Origin: Pseudomonadota bacterium
GTDB taxonomy: Bacteria; Pseudomonadota; Gammaproteobacteria; Burkholderiales; Sulfuriferulaceae
Assembly (NCBI GenBank): GCA_021786845.1
Contig: JAJYMO010000070.1
Location: 1 to 35,100 of the forward strand
DNA: 35,100 nt
Direction of reading: 5' to 3'
The notes below the pieces were generated by a model. That model was not told the origin of the DNA, made no database searches, and saw only the letters and a program-made list of their open reading frames with translations. Shown in pieces: positions 35,089 to 35,100 of this stretch. Numbering within the stretch: the stretch's first letter is position 1; every line of letters begins with the position of its first letter. A program made the translations under genes and the position numbers.

Positions 35089-35100
35089 GATTCCCTTTAT

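Noticed and set aside
1-35100. Integrated prophage, tRNA-flanked island or complete insertion sequence.
   Set aside because: I found no tRNA, integrase, transposase or phage structural gene in any frame. The foldback and PHPNPLP-type repeats are the only mobile-like structures.

Overview
This 35.1 kb window comes from a flagellated or otherwise chemotactic Gram-negative proteobacterium, most likely a betaproteobacterium. I lean towards the Nitrosomonadales, but the order is inferred and not proven. Evidence for this is a CheA/CheW/CheY/CheZ system with two CheV proteins, a topoisomerase IV parE-parC pair, an Aer-type receptor, a NodI/NodJ-type ABC-2 exporter, and a haem-binding c-di-GMP enzyme. 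Base composition is near 50% GC. I see no rRNA, tRNA, CRISPR array or intact transposase.

Layout. (1) 1-198: the tail of an HDOD-type protein. (2) 380-4894: an unusual locus with a class V-like PLP enzyme overlapping a RimK-like ATP-grasp ligase. A second, paralogous ATP-grasp gene is divergently oriented, and a 269-bp foldback (MITE-like) element lies in the divergent intergenic region, against the start codon of the first. (3) 5106-7889: a membrane PAS-PAS-GGDEF-EAL-CZB c-di-GMP enzyme. (4) 7909-17219, minus strand: a chemotaxis operon in the order cheA, cheW, mcp, cheV, cheY, cheZ, cheV, aer-like mcp. No cheR or cheB is present in the window. (5) 17594-20191, minus: a CXXCH haem-sensor GGDEF-EAL protein. 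(6) 20435-20618: a four-copy 46-bp tandem palindromic repeat. (7) 20667-21911, minus: an Nramp-like transporter with a non-canonical metal-site motif. (8) 22134-22448, minus: a small Cys-rich ORF behind a sigma70 promoter with an overlapping Fur box. (9) 22569-26249, plus: a tight cluster of thioredoxin-like [2Fe-2S] ferredoxin, alpha/beta hydrolase, nodI-like, nodJ-like and mutY. (10) 26322-30681: parE-parC. (11) 30800-32107: tatD fused in frame to a DUF559 nuclease that is bracketed by inverted copies of the same repeat seen at 20.5 kb. (12) 32152-35088: an ICMT-like methyltransferase, DUF1415, an ECF sigma factor, a VIT-family transporter and a DsrE protein.

The c-di-GMP enzymes and the chemotaxis operon plausibly act together in energy and redox taxis. 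The Aer-type PAS receptor, the haem-binding c-di-GMP sensor and the zinc-sensing CZB domain all read redox or metal state. The Fur-box gene, the Nramp-like gene and the VIT gene fit an organism with strong iron or metal handling. The two most novel leads are the PLP/ATP-grasp locus (380-4894) and the DUF559 nuclease module with its flanking repeats (31601-32107), which shares its repeat with the array at 20.4-20.6 kb.
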